A DNA stretch of 45,595 bases from an uncultured Myxococcales bacterium (GTDB taxonomy: Bacteria > Myxococcota_A > Polyangia > Fen-1088): the NCBI GenBank assembly GCA_937889515.1, contig CALAOV010000232.1, forward strand, positions 1 through 45,595, read 5' to 3'. The notes below the pieces were generated by a model. It did no database searches and was not told the DNA's origin. It saw nothing but the letters and a program-made list of their open reading frames with translations. Of this stretch, positions 36,820 to 45,548 are shown piece after piece. The first letter of the stretch is position 1, and every line of letters begins with the position of its first letter. Made by a program: the position numbers and the translations under genes.

Positions 36820-37896
36820 ATGCGTTGGTGTGCGGCGCTCGCGGTCGTCTTGGTGGCCCTGTTGATTGCGATGGCCAGGGTCGGGGTTCATAGGCCGCGA
36901 CGCATCGCCCGGCCAGCGGACGACGGACGCGCCGAAGCCGAGCCGCCGGCCAAACCGCCCGAAAGATTCCGCGACGAGTTGCCGCCCGGCAGGACCGCGC
37001 GGCACGCGACCTCCGGGCGGCGAGAGCGCGGGGCCGTCGCGTTCCTGCACGGTCGTTTACTCCCGCCGCCGGAGGCCGACGCCGTCGATCTCGACGACCT
37101 GGATGAAATCGCGGTCGGCGCCGACGACGGCTCGGCAACGGTGTTCGCCCGTCTGACCCACGGTGGGCACTTCTCGCTTCATCTGCCACCGGGCCGCTAC
37201 ACCGTCTTCGCGCAGATCGGCGATCTGGCGGGCGCAACCACGGACGTCCTGGCGGGCGCCAACCAGGAACGCGAGATCGACATCCAGCTCGGACCGGGTG
37301 CCATGATCGGCGGAACCCTGCGCGGTCCCCCAGGCGCCGAGAGCACCGCCGCCGCCTGGCCGGTCGGCGGCTCGCACCCGACGCGCGCGCAATCCGTCGA
37401 GGCCGGGAAGTTCACCCTCAGAGGTCTGATCCCCGGTCGCCGGTACGACCTGATCTTCAGCGGTCCGGCCGTCCGCAAGGCTACCCTGCGATCGATCGCG
37501 GCGCCCACCGACGCGCTCGAGGTGGCGCTCTCGGCGCTCCCCGTCGTGCGGGGCGCGATCGGGTTTCCACGCGGTGAGACCTGCCCCGTGGAGACGGTCT
37601 CGCTCCACGGCCCGGGGATCCGCGAGGACGACGACGACGCGCAGGTCGATCTGAGCGCCGATTGTCGCTTCGAGCTGACGCCGCCCGAGGGCGCGTCCCA
37701 GCTGACCGTCGTGGCCGAGGGCCCGGGCTGGCACCTGGAAGAAGCCCTCTCGCTCCCGGTGCAGGGCGACCCCGATCCGATCTGCTTCAATCCACCCTGC
37801 CGCGCCAATCCGCTCGAGGGCCTCGGTAAAGTGCGGGTCACGCTCGACGGCGCGCCTAACAGGAGCGGGATCGACGCGGACGCGCCATCGCTGTGA
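36820..37896 (+). CDS. Membrane-anchored protein with carboxypeptidase-regulatory-like beta domains
   Basis: 358 residues from the ATG at 36820; a TTG 15 bases upstream is also open. An N-terminal anchor helix (WCAALAVVLVALLIAMARVG) is followed by a Pro/Arg-rich stretch (30-75) and three to four beta-sandwich repeats of the CarboxypepD_reg type. Examples are VFARLTHGGHFSLHLPPGRY, GGTLRGPPGAES...FTLRGLIPGRRYDLIFSG and VRGAIGFPRG...FELTPPEG. Such domains decorate surface proteins of myxobacteria and bind partners or carbohydrate. Function unknown. Divergent from the beta-helix gene and convergent with the GHL15-like gene (7 bp). Confidence 0.65.
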   Translation: MRWCAALAVVLVALLIAMARVGVHRPRRIARPADDGRAEAEPPAKPPERFRDELPPGRTARHATSGRRERGAVAFLHGRLLPPPEADAVDLDDLDEIAVGADDGSATVFARLTHGGHFSLHLPPGRYTVFAQIGDLAGATTDVLAGANQEREIDIQLGPGAMIGGTLRGPPGAESTAAAWPVGGSHPTRAQSVEAGKFTLRGLIPGRRYDLIFSGPAVRKATLRSIAAPTDALEVALSALPVVRGAIGFPRGETCPVETVSLHGPGIREDDDDAQVDLSADCRFELTPPEGASQLTVVAEGPGWHLEEALSLPVQGDPDPICFNPPCRANPLEGLGKVRVTLDGAPNRSGIDADAPSL

Positions 37897-37903
37897 GCCA
37901 CCG

Positions 37904-39292
37904 CTACTTGAGGACGATGGCGGCCGTCGCGGGCCCGAGCGTCACCGAGGTTCCCGCGCCGGTCGCGATCGTTCCGGGCTCGTCGCCCGCGGCATCGATC
38001 GCGCCGCCGCCCTGGGGCATGACCTGGCGGGCGCCCGACGGGAAGGTGAGCGTGACGGGCGAAGTGCCCGGGTTGACGGCGGCCCAACCGTTGGCGAATT
38101 CGCGCTGGTAGGCGCCGCCCACCGCCAGATCGGCGACGGTGGCGCCGGTCTTGACCGGCGCGCCCAGATCGATCGTCCACTCCGGGTACCATTCCAGGGG
38201 ACCGCTCGCAAAGTAGTCGATGTACGTCCGATCGCCCCGCACCAGCAGATAGTTGGCCAGGTAGTAGAGCCGCGTCGCCACATCGCCGGCGCTGCCGAGG
38301 TAGTTCTGCACGATGATGATCTTGTGCTTGGCGGCCAGATCCAGGATCTGGTTGGTCGACCGCTGCCAGTCGGCGACGGCGAAGCTCGGCGCGGCGAACC
38401 CCTCGATGAAGACGCCGGCCGTCAGCTCGTAGTTGGTCGTGTCCCAGCCGGTGGTGAAGGCGCTGGTGTTGGGGATGAGCGGCACGCCCCGCGCGCCCAG
38501 CGCGGCGTCGAGCCCGGTCATGAAGGTCTGCCAGGCCTGGATGTAGGTCTGCCCGCCCAGCTCGGCTATCGCGGTGTCGCGGGCGCCCGTCGCCTGCAGG
38601 CGCGGCTCGGGCGGATCCTGCGCCTCGGCCTGTAGCAGCGCGGGCGACGCCGAATCGGCAAACACGGCGTCATAGTCGCCGGCCGTCGCCTGCGCGATGA
38701 GCGACTGGGCCCAGTAGTCGGCAAACCCCGAATCGCCCAGGTTCATCAGCAGCTTACCGTCGTTGGTCGAGGCGACGCGCATGCCGCCCTGGTTGTGCCA
38801 GAACCAGCTCTCGTGCGTGGTAACGGTCGGGTAGTCGTTGCCCCAATTCATCCCGTCCACGATGAAGGTGACGTCGGGCGCCGACTGCCAGATCGCCAGG
38901 TGGTAGTGCAGCACCAGGAAGTTGGGCGCGAGCGTGCGCAGCGGCTGCGATTGCGCCAGTGTCAGCTTCTGCGTGCCGACCATGTGGGTGACGACGAACG
39001 TCTGCTGCGCGGCGGTCAGGCTGCCGGGAAGCTGATCGGCCAGCACCAAGGTCTTGGCGGTGGAGTCGGGCCAGGGGCGTTTGGTCGCCCCGCCGCCGCT
39101 CCCGGCGGTTGCACCCGCGCCACCGCCGCCCGTCGTGCCCCCGCTGCCTGGGCTCGCCGAGCCGCCGACGCCGGCAGTCGCCAAGCCACCCGCGCCCGCG
39201 TGCGCGCCTCCCTGACCTGACGGTGTCGAGCTGCCGCCGCCGCAACCCGCCGCCGCCAGGCCCAATACGCAAGCCACCGCCAGTCGGCGCAT
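37904..39292 (-). CDS. GHL15-like putative glycoside hydrolase lipoprotein
   Basis: 462 residues. Lipobox AAAGC with Cys17, then a Gly/Ala/Ser tether to about residue 70. The domain that follows has a TIM-barrel look and the pattern of hypothetical glycosyl hydrolase family 15 (GHL15): TLVLADQLPGSLTAAQQTFV, NFLVLHYHLAIWQSA, DYDAVFADSASPALL, VPLIPNTSAF, GVFIEGFAAPSF and a closing beta-sandwich (ANGWAAVNPGTSPVTLTFPS). A carboxylate pair could be Asp in VFADS and Glu in FIEGF, typical of retaining enzymes, but this is inference. With the GH3 enzyme and the beta-helix protein it forms a likely surface glycan-degrading set. Confidence 0.65.
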   Translation of the reverse strand: MRRLAVACVLGLAAAGCGGGSSTPSGQGGAHAGAGGLATAGVGGSASPGSGGTTGGGGAGATAGSGGGATKRPWPDSTAKTLVLADQLPGSLTAAQQTFVVTHMVGTQKLTLAQSQPLRTLAPNFLVLHYHLAIWQSAPDVTFIVDGMNWGNDYPTVTTHESWFWHNQGGMRVASTNDGKLLMNLGDSGFADYWAQSLIAQATAGDYDAVFADSASPALLQAEAQDPPEPRLQATGARDTAIAELGGQTYIQAWQTFMTGLDAALGARGVPLIPNTSAFTTGWDTTNYELTAGVFIEGFAAPSFAVADWQRSTNQILDLAAKHKIIIVQNYLGSAGDVATRLYYLANYLLVRGDRTYIDYFASGPLEWYPEWTIDLGAPVKTGATVADLAVGGAYQREFANGWAAVNPGTSPVTLTFPSGARQVMPQGGGAIDAAGDEPGTIATGAGTSVTLGPATAAIVLK

Positions 39293-39350
39293 CCCGCGAT
39301 CTTCGACGGAACGCGCCGGGCGCTAAAGGCGCGCGGGCGGTTTGCGCCGG

Positions 39351-39917
39351 CTAGCCCTTGCTCCAGGGGGGCACGATCTTGTTCATTCGCGCGTAGGCGA
39401 TCGATTGTCCGAGGTGCTCGTGCTGGTGCTCGATGAGGACCATCAGCGCCTGGCGGGCCGTCATCTCGGTTCCGAAGAAGCTCACCTTCTTCTCGAGATC
39501 GGCGTCGGAGAGACCTTTGACGACCGTCCGGATGTTGTCGAAGGACGCTTCCAGGATCTTCTTGATCGCGGCCTTATCGGTGGTCTGGGCCTCCCACTTC
39601 GGCGCGTTCGAATCGAATCCGGCGTCGGCGGGCGACTCCTTGCCGGTGGCGAGCTTGAGCAGGCCGTAGTTGCCGTAGGCGAGGTGGAGATAGACCTCCG
39701 AGATCGAACGAACGCCAGGCGCTGGCCGCCAGGTGAGCTTGTCCTGCGGCACCGCCTCCTCGAGCGAGACGATCTTCTTCTCGGTGGCATCGAGCTGACT
39801 GATGAAGTCGGCTTGAAAGGCGTTCTTGGATTTCGCGGCGGCGGCCTGCGCGCGATCCGCGCTGGTCGCGAACGGCGCAAACAGCGCGAGAACGAGGGCG
39901 AGCGAGCGGATCTTCAT
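39351..39917 (-). CDS. Exported DinB/YfiT-fold metal-binding protein
   Basis: 188 residues with a signal peptide (MKIRSLALVLALFAPFATS, cleavage near residue 25). The rest is the DinB four-helix bundle: metal His candidates His78 (EVYLHLAYGNY) and the HxxxH pair His164/His168 in LIEHQHEHLG. The DinB superfamily includes mycothiol and bacillithiol S-transferases. Most are cytosolic, so an exported one is unusual. The ATG overlaps the symporter stop (ATGA) and has GGAGA ten bases upstream. It is the last gene of the operon that faces bshC. Confidence 0.88.
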   Translation of the reverse strand: MKIRSLALVLALFAPFATSADRAQAAAAKSKNAFQADFISQLDATEKKIVSLEEAVPQDKLTWRPAPGVRSISEVYLHLAYGNYGLLKLATGKESPADAGFDSNAPKWEAQTTDKAAIKKILEASFDNIRTVVKGLSDADLEKKVSFFGTEMTARQALMVLIEHQHEHLGQSIAYARMNKIVPPWSKG

Positions 39918-41626
39918 CTTGGGTCTCCTGATTGAGGTGAAGCGGCGCCCAAGTGTGCCGCATCGAGCGCCAATGACAAGAACACCACCGCCGCGCAGCC
40001 GATCAGGTTGAACCAAAGAAAGCCGATGTTGGTCGACAGCCAGACGCCGATGACCATCGCCTCGGAGAAGAGCGCGGCCACGAACACCGGCGTGGCCCGC
40101 ACGCGGCGCAGGAAGAAGGCGACCAGGAAGATCCCCAGGATCGTCCCGTAGAACAGCGAGCCCAGGATGTTGACCGCCTGGATCAGGTTGTCGAGCAGCG
40201 CGGCCGAGGCGGCGAAGAGGACCGCCAGGACGCCCCAGGCGCCGGTGCAGATCTTGGCCATCCGCAGGTAGTGCGCGTCGGAGGCGCCCGGACGCAGGCT
40301 GCGCCGATAGAAGTCGACCACCGTGCAACCGCCGAGCGCGGTCAGCTCGCCGGCGGTCGACGACATCGCGGCGCACAGGATCACGGCCAGCAGCAGGCCG
40401 ACCAGACCACGCGGGAGGTTGGCCATCACGAACGACAGGAAGACGTAGTCGGCGTCGTTGGGCTCCGGCCGGGGCAAGGCGGCGGTGATGAGCGCGCGGG
40501 TCTCCTGGCGGAGCTCCTCGGTTCGGACGACCGCGGCGCGGACGCGGATCTTGGCAGCGCCGATCGTGGCCGCGTCGTCGGCCCGCAGGGCGCCCGCCAG
40601 CTGCTCGACGGCGCCCCGCTGCGCGGCGAAGGCCAGCCGATGTTTGGCTTCCAGCCGATGCAGCTCGGCCGCACGCGGCGTTCGCTCGAGGCGGGCCAGC
40701 TCCGTCTCGTTGAAGAACAGCGGCGGCGGGTTGAACTGATAAAAGACGAACACCATCACGCCGACCAGCAGGATCAGGAACTGCATCGGGACCTTGAGCA
40801 AGCCGTTGAACAGCAGGCCCAGTCGGCTCTCGGTGATCGAGCGCGCCGAAAGATACCGCTGCACCTGCGACTGATCGGTGCCGAAATAGGCCATCGCCAG
40901 GAAGCAGCCGCCGGCCAGCCCCGACCACAGCGTGTACCGGTTGCCGAGATTGAGCGACGGATCGACGACGTTCATCTTCCCGAAGACGCCCGCGATCGAC
41001 AGGGCGTGACCAAAGGAGAGCTCGGGCGGCAGCCGGCGCACGATCACGACGAAAGCCACCACCATGCCCCCCAGCATCACCACCATCTGATGCTTCTGCG
41101 TCTGGCCGACCGCGCGGGTGCCGCCCGACACCGTGTAGACGATCACCAGCGCGCCGATGGCCAGGCAGGTGAGGTTGAGCGACCAGCCGAGCACCTTCGA
41201 CAGCACGATGGCCGGCGCGTAGATGGTGATCCCGGCCGAGAGGCCGCGCTGGAGCAGGAACAGAAACGCCGCCAGCTGGCGGGTCTTCAGATCGAAACGT
41301 CCCTCCAGGTATTCGTAGGCGGTCAGCACCCGCAGCTTGTAGAAACGCGGCACGAACGCCACCGACAGGACCACCATCGCGATCGGCAGGCCGAAATAGA
41401 ACTGCACGAAGCGCATTCCGTCCTGGTAGCCCTGGCCCGGCACCGAGAGGAACGTGATCGCGGAGGCCTGCGTCGCCATCACCGACAGACCGATGGTCAG
41501 CCAGCGGTCTTTGTAACCGCCGTGCAGATAGCCGGCCATGTCGGAAGGGCCGCGCGTCTTCCACATCCCGTAGACGACGATCAGGCCGAGCGTCCCGAAC
41601 AGGACGACCCAGTCGAGGGCGCTCAT
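39914..41626 (-). CDS. Sodium:solute symporter (SSS family)
   Basis: 570 residues with 13-14 membrane helices in the LeuT-like SSS fold. Signatures include SVMATQASAITFLSVPGQGY (helix 1 sodium and substrate region), VPRFYKLRVLTAYEYLEGRF and SSTAGELTALGGCTVVDFYR (helix 8, Na2 site Ser/Thr). A large soluble loop with helices (about residues 300-385, ERTPRAAELHRLEAKHRLA) is inserted between membrane segments. The solute cannot be told from sequence; context (PIG-L deacetylase, DinB, bshC) points to an aminosugar- or thiol-linked compound. Both ends overlap neighbours by four bases. Confidence 0.93.
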   Translation of the reverse strand: MSALDWVVLFGTLGLIVVYGMWKTRGPSDMAGYLHGGYKDRWLTIGLSVMATQASAITFLSVPGQGYQDGMRFVQFYFGLPIAMVVLSVAFVPRFYKLRVLTAYEYLEGRFDLKTRQLAAFLFLLQRGLSAGITIYAPAIVLSKVLGWSLNLTCLAIGALVIVYTVSGGTRAVGQTQKHQMVVMLGGMVVAFVVIVRRLPPELSFGHALSIAGVFGKMNVVDPSLNLGNRYTLWSGLAGGCFLAMAYFGTDQSQVQRYLSARSITESRLGLLFNGLLKVPMQFLILLVGVMVFVFYQFNPPPLFFNETELARLERTPRAAELHRLEAKHRLAFAAQRGAVEQLAGALRADDAATIGAAKIRVRAAVVRTEELRQETRALITAALPRPEPNDADYVFLSFVMANLPRGLVGLLLAVILCAAMSSTAGELTALGGCTVVDFYRRSLRPGASDAHYLRMAKICTGAWGVLAVLFAASAALLDNLIQAVNILGSLFYGTILGIFLVAFFLRRVRATPVFVAALFSEAMVIGVWLSTNIGFLWFNLIGCAAVVFLSLALDAAHLGAASPQSGDPR

Positions 41627-41817
41627 CGCGTGAGCACGGAGAGCAGCACGCCCAGCGCCATCTCGACGACCAGCGCGCCGAGGACGATGAGATAAATCGC
41701 CCGCCAGCTCAGGAACGGTGGGGCGTCGCCCATCTCGGCGCGCGCCGGTTCGGAGCCTGCCGATGCCGCCGCGGCCGCCGCTCCCATCGAACCTTCGCCG
41801 TCGCCGTCATCGCCCAT
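41623..41817 (-). CDS. 64-residue single-helix membrane protein, likely symporter partner
   Basis: Starts at the ATG at 41817, inside the end of the PIG-L gene (11-base overlap), and ends in the symporter ATG (ATGA). An acidic Ala-rich N-terminus (GDDGDGEGSMGAAAAAA) leads to one membrane helix (FLSWRAIYLIVLGALVVEMA) near the C-terminus. Small one- or two-helix proteins are known beside some SSS permeases (DUF4212, YhdT with PanF); this looks like an analogous partner but I recognise no family. An upstream ATG at 41877 would lie deep in the PIG-L gene and is unlikely. Confidence 0.6.
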   Translation of the reverse strand: MGDDGDGEGSMGAAAAAASAGSEPARAEMGDAPPFLSWRAIYLIVLGALVVEMALGVLLSVLTR

Positions 41818-44377
41818 GTTTTGGCGCCGTGCCCCCGGCCAGAAGGTTCGCGAACAGTCGAAACGCGCCCGGGACACCGGCCGGGAGCTGCCGGAAGAAC
41901 GCCAGCCCGCTGTAGACGAAGGTCCCCTTGCCGGCGCGCGTCCAGAGCAAGCCGCCGAACAGCGCGGCCTCGCCGGGATCGTGCATCGACAGCGGCGTCT
42001 CGTACTTCGGGTCCCACTTGTCGGGAAAGTAGAGCCCGCGCTCCTGGACCCAGCCCTCGAAATCGCGCGGGCCGAGCGCGTTGGGCGTCGTCAGCGCCGG
42101 ATGCCTGGGCGAGGCGAAGGTGACGGCCGCCGTCTCGTCGGTGACGCGCTTTTGGCTGATGTCGAATGGCCAGGGCCCGATGGGCGTCGCCAGCGGCGCG
42201 AAGCGGTTGTTGGTGTTGTACTGCGCCACCAGCACGCCGCCGGCTTCGACGTAGGACATGAGCGTCGCGTGGGCGGCCCGCAGCCGCTCGCTGGTGTTGA
42301 ACGCGCGCACGCCGATCACGATCGCGTCGAAGCGCGACAGGCCGGCGGCGCCCGCGGCGAGCGCCTCGTCGCCCAGCAACGTCACCTCATAGCCGACGCC
42401 GCGCAGGGCGGCCGGAACCTCGTCGCCCGGCCCCGGAAAGTAACCGACCTTCTTGCCGCCCGTGACCAGATCGATCGGCACCAGACGAACATCCGCATCG
42501 ACCAGCAGCGTCTGGATCGGGATGTGCGCGTGCTCGACCCGGATCACCTCGCGCGAGAGGTGCCGCCCATCGACGTCGGCGACCACCCGCAACGTGCCCG
42601 GCGCGGGAATCGTGTTCTTGGCCGCGGCGGCGATCTGGAAGGCGAAGGCCGCCTCGCTCCCCTTGGCGCCGAGTGAGAACGGAAGGCCGGGTGGCGTGAC
42701 CGTCCAGCCCGGCGGCGCCTCCACCCGCAACGTGCCGGTCACCGCGGACGACCCGGCCACGAGGCGCAAGCCCAGCGTCTTGGCCGCCCCGCCGCCGGGA
42801 AACAGCATCACGCCGGTGTCGGGCGCGACCGAGACCAGCGGCGTCACCTCAACCGGCCGGATGCGCTCGCCCATCACCGGATCGGTCCACCTGTAGATCA
42901 CCGGCCGCGCCACCGTGAACTTTCGACCGGCGACCGCAAAAATGAAATCAACCTGCAGCGCAGGCGGCCCCTCGGGCGCGCCGATGAGGTCGGCGTCGGC
43001 CACCCGGTAGAGCCCCGCCTCGGGCGGCGTCTCCAACCAATAGGGCGTCGAGGCCGCCAGATCCGCCGGAAGGCGTACCGTCTGTTTCACCTCGACCGCC
43101 GGCGCCGCCCCACCCGCCTTCGGCACGGCGAGCGCCTGCGCCACCCGCTCGGCGCCGGCCGCGAACGGAAACCGCACCTCCTCCAGCCGGATCGGCACCG
43201 GCGACCGGTCCACAGTGGTGGCGGTGACGGCCAGCTCGGACCCGGGCGCCGCGCGAAAATCGGGGGCCGTCGCCTCGGCGAAGATGCCGCCGCAGGCCAG
43301 GACCAGCTCGCGGACCTCGCGCTTCTTGACGGCGCGCCAGCCGGCGTCGGCTACCGTGTCGAGCGCGGCGTCGACGGCCAGGAGGCCGAGAATCGAGGCC
43401 GACGGCACCGCCGGATCGAACTTCGCCACCAGTCGATCGACGAGCGGCCGAATCCGCGCGGCACCGGGGATCCGCGCCCAGGAAAGATCGATGCCCGACA
43501 GGAGCCCGCCGTCGGCGGCGCGCTTCTTGGACGTCGACGGCGCCTCCGCGTCGGCCAGCGGCTTGAAATATTCGATCGTGGGCGCGCGCGAGCGGGCCAC
43601 GCCGAACCCCTGGCTCTTGTGCATGCTCCGGCTGTCCGCCGCCATCTCGCCGTACGAGACGCCGAGGAGCGCGCTATAGCCGCCCACGTCCAGCTTGATC
43701 TGCCCGGACATATCTTCGCCCGGCTTGATGTTCCAGGCGGATCGGTTCCAGTAGAGCCGCCCGGCCTGCCAGGGCGTCACGCCGCCCCTGAGCTCCTCGG
43801 CGTGAAAGTGCGGATCGGCGGCGGCGCGAAACGCCTCCATCGCCAGGATTGCCGACGCCGTGTGGTGGCCGTGGGTATCGGCCGGCCCGGGCGAGAAGCG
43901 GGTGATGATCAGGTCGGGACGGAAGCGGCGAATTACGGTCACCATGTCGCCGAGGACCGCGTCCTTGCCCCAGATCCGCAGCGTCTCCTCGGGACTCTTC
44001 GAAAAGCCGAAGTCGCGTGCGCGCGTGAAGAACTGCTCGGCGCCGTCGATGCGCCGCGCGGCCAGCAGCTCTTGCGTGCGGATGAGCCCCAGCTCGGGCC
44101 CCTGCTCGGAACCGATCAGATTCTGCCCGCCGTCGCCGCGGGTGACCGACAGATAGCCGGTGCGGACCTGCGCGCCGTTCGCGAGGTAGGCCAGCAGCGC
44201 CGTGTTTTCGTCGTCGGGGTGGGCGGCGACGTAGAGGACGCTGCCGACCACGCCCAGCTTGCGCAGACCGAGCGCGATCTCGGCCGCGTTCGGCTGTTGC
44301 GGCGGACCGGCCGCGGCGGCGCGGGCAGAGACGGCGGTGACCAGAGTGAGGGTGAGCACGGCGAGACGTGGCGGCAT
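41807..44377 (-). CDS. Large exported PIG-L family deacetylase
   Basis: 856 residues from the ATG at 44377, with a signal peptide (PPRLAVLTLTLVTAVSARA). PIG-L/LmbE domain at about 44-290: zinc motif AAHPDDE (51-57) and DTHGHH (167-172), the residues that bind zinc in GlcNAc-deacetylases such as MshB and BshB. A middle beta-sandwich part (about 400-640, PPGWTVTPPGLPFSLGAKG) follows, then a C-terminal class I glutamine-amidotransferase-like domain (about 650-850, FDAIVIGVRAFNTSERL, GGVLVAQYNT). Cytosolic BshB enzymes are about 230 residues, so this is a distinct secreted type. It heads an overlapping operon with a small membrane protein, a symporter and DinB, divergent from bshC. Confidence 0.9.
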   Translation of the reverse strand: MPPRLAVLTLTLVTAVSARAAAAGPPQQPNAAEIALGLRKLGVVGSVLYVAAHPDDENTALLAYLANGAQVRTGYLSVTRGDGGQNLIGSEQGPELGLIRTQELLAARRIDGAEQFFTRARDFGFSKSPEETLRIWGKDAVLGDMVTVIRRFRPDLIITRFSPGPADTHGHHTASAILAMEAFRAAADPHFHAEELRGGVTPWQAGRLYWNRSAWNIKPGEDMSGQIKLDVGGYSALLGVSYGEMAADSRSMHKSQGFGVARSRAPTIEYFKPLADAEAPSTSKKRAADGGLLSGIDLSWARIPGAARIRPLVDRLVAKFDPAVPSASILGLLAVDAALDTVADAGWRAVKKREVRELVLACGGIFAEATAPDFRAAPGSELAVTATTVDRSPVPIRLEEVRFPFAAGAERVAQALAVPKAGGAAPAVEVKQTVRLPADLAASTPYWLETPPEAGLYRVADADLIGAPEGPPALQVDFIFAVAGRKFTVARPVIYRWTDPVMGERIRPVEVTPLVSVAPDTGVMLFPGGGAAKTLGLRLVAGSSAVTGTLRVEAPPGWTVTPPGLPFSLGAKGSEAAFAFQIAAAAKNTIPAPGTLRVVADVDGRHLSREVIRVEHAHIPIQTLLVDADVRLVPIDLVTGGKKVGYFPGPGDEVPAALRGVGYEVTLLGDEALAAGAAGLSRFDAIVIGVRAFNTSERLRAAHATLMSYVEAGGVLVAQYNTNNRFAPLATPIGPWPFDISQKRVTDETAAVTFASPRHPALTTPNALGPRDFEGWVQERGLYFPDKWDPKYETPLSMHDPGEAALFGGLLWTRAGKGTFVYSGLAFFRQLPAGVPGAFRLFANLLAGGTAPKHGR

Positions 44378-44393
44378 CGGGCGGTGGCGTCGG

Positions 44394-44401
44394 AGTATAG
44401 T
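44394..44401. promoter_or_regulatory. Overlapping divergent -10 hexamers (TATAGT plus, TATACT minus)
   Basis: In AGTATAGT the plus strand reads TATAGT (44396-44401) and the minus strand TATACT (44399-44394), both near-consensus -10 sequences sharing four base pairs. On the minus strand the ATG at 44377 lies 16 bases downstream. On the plus strand the hexamer is only two bases before the bshC ATG at 44404, so either transcription starts inside the annotated ORF or the real start is later (GTG at 44413). Confidence 0.45.
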
Positions 44402-44403
44402 TG

Positions 44404-45548
44404 ATGCGCAAGGTGGGTCGCCCATTCTCCAGTTCCTATCTCGCGGGGGAGGCGGCCGCGCGCGCGTTCATACCGCTCGACTTCCGGTCTAGCGCGGAAC
44501 GAATCGCCCGCACCCGCGCGGCGGCCGCCCGGGGGATCGATCCGAGCGTCGTCGCCGTGCTCCGTGCGCAGCAGGCGGAGTTGCCGCCCAGCCCCGCCCG
44601 CGACGCGAATCTGGAGGCGCTGGCCGCGGGCCACACCGCCGTGGTCGCCACCGGCCAGCAGGTAGGGCTTTTTCTGGGGCCCCTGTATTCGTTCTACAAG
44701 GCTGCGTCGGCGATCGCCGTGGCGCGCGCGCTGGAGGCCGAATCGGGCGTGCGGACCGTTCCGCTCTTCTGGCTGCAGACCGAGGACCACGACTTCGCCG
44801 AGATCGCGAGCTGCCACGTCGCCGGCGCCGACGGCGCCCCCCTCGAGCTGGCGCTCGCGGACGAGACCACCGGCGAGGCGCGCATCTCGGTGGCCCACCG
44901 GCGGCTCGGCGCCGAGGTGGAAGGCCTCCTCGAGACCCTAGCCGAGACGCTGCGCCCCTCGCCCGCGGCGTCCGAGACGCTGGCGCTCCTGCGGGCGCAC
45001 TACCGGCCCGGCCGCCCGCTGGCAGCGGCGTTCGCCGGCCTGCTGGGCGCGCTCTTCGCGGAGGAGGGTCTGCTGATCCTCGACCCGCGCGTGGCGCCGA
45101 TCGCCGCGCTGGTCGCGCCGGTCCACCGCCAGGCCATCGACGGCGCCCAGACCATCGAACGGCGACTCGACGAACGGCGGGCGGCGCTGGCCGCCGCTGG
45201 GTTCGACGAGCAGATCCCGACGCGCCCGGGTTGCGCGCTGACCTTCTTTCACCGCGCCGCCGCGACCGGGCCCCGTTTCCGGCTCGCGCGCCCGCTGCCC
45301 GACGCCCTGGCCGACGCCGGCTCCGATGCCGGCTGGGTGCTCTCCGGCTGCGACGAGATCGTTTCGAGCGCGGCCGTCACCGAGGCCCTGGCGCACGATC
45401 CGCTTCGTCTCTCTACCTCGGCGCTGCTGCGCCCGATCGTGGAGGACACGCTCCTGCCGGTCGCGGCGTACGTGGGCGGTCCCGCGGAGGTGAGCTACTT
45501 CGCCCAGCTCGGTCCGCTCTACGATCATTTCCGGCTGGCGCCCCCGCT
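44404..45548 (+). CDS. bshC: Bacillithiol biosynthesis cysteine-adding enzyme BshC (3' end missing)
   Basis: About 381 genuine residues of an enzyme normally about 530-540 long. BshC motifs: GHTAVVATGQQVGLFLGPLY, YSFYKAASAIAVA, PLFWLQTEDHDFAEI (the EDHDFAE signature) and YVGGPAEVSYFAQLGPLYDH. BshC is thought to add cysteine to GlcN-malate in the last step of bacillithiol synthesis; this step is inferred from family studies. The reading frame continues past 45548 as seven codons (L-D-R-K-S-V-V) and a stop, but these come from adapter sequence, so the apparent C-terminus is false. A start at the GTG at 44413 is possible. Divergent from the PIG-L operon. Confidence 0.88.

Noticed and set aside
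39351..41564. 737-codon minus-strand frame appearing to fuse a long N-terminal part to DinB
   Set aside because: The part before 39917 is the symporter read in the wrong frame. The real DinB start is the ATG at 39917, with its own Shine-Dalgarno and signal peptide.
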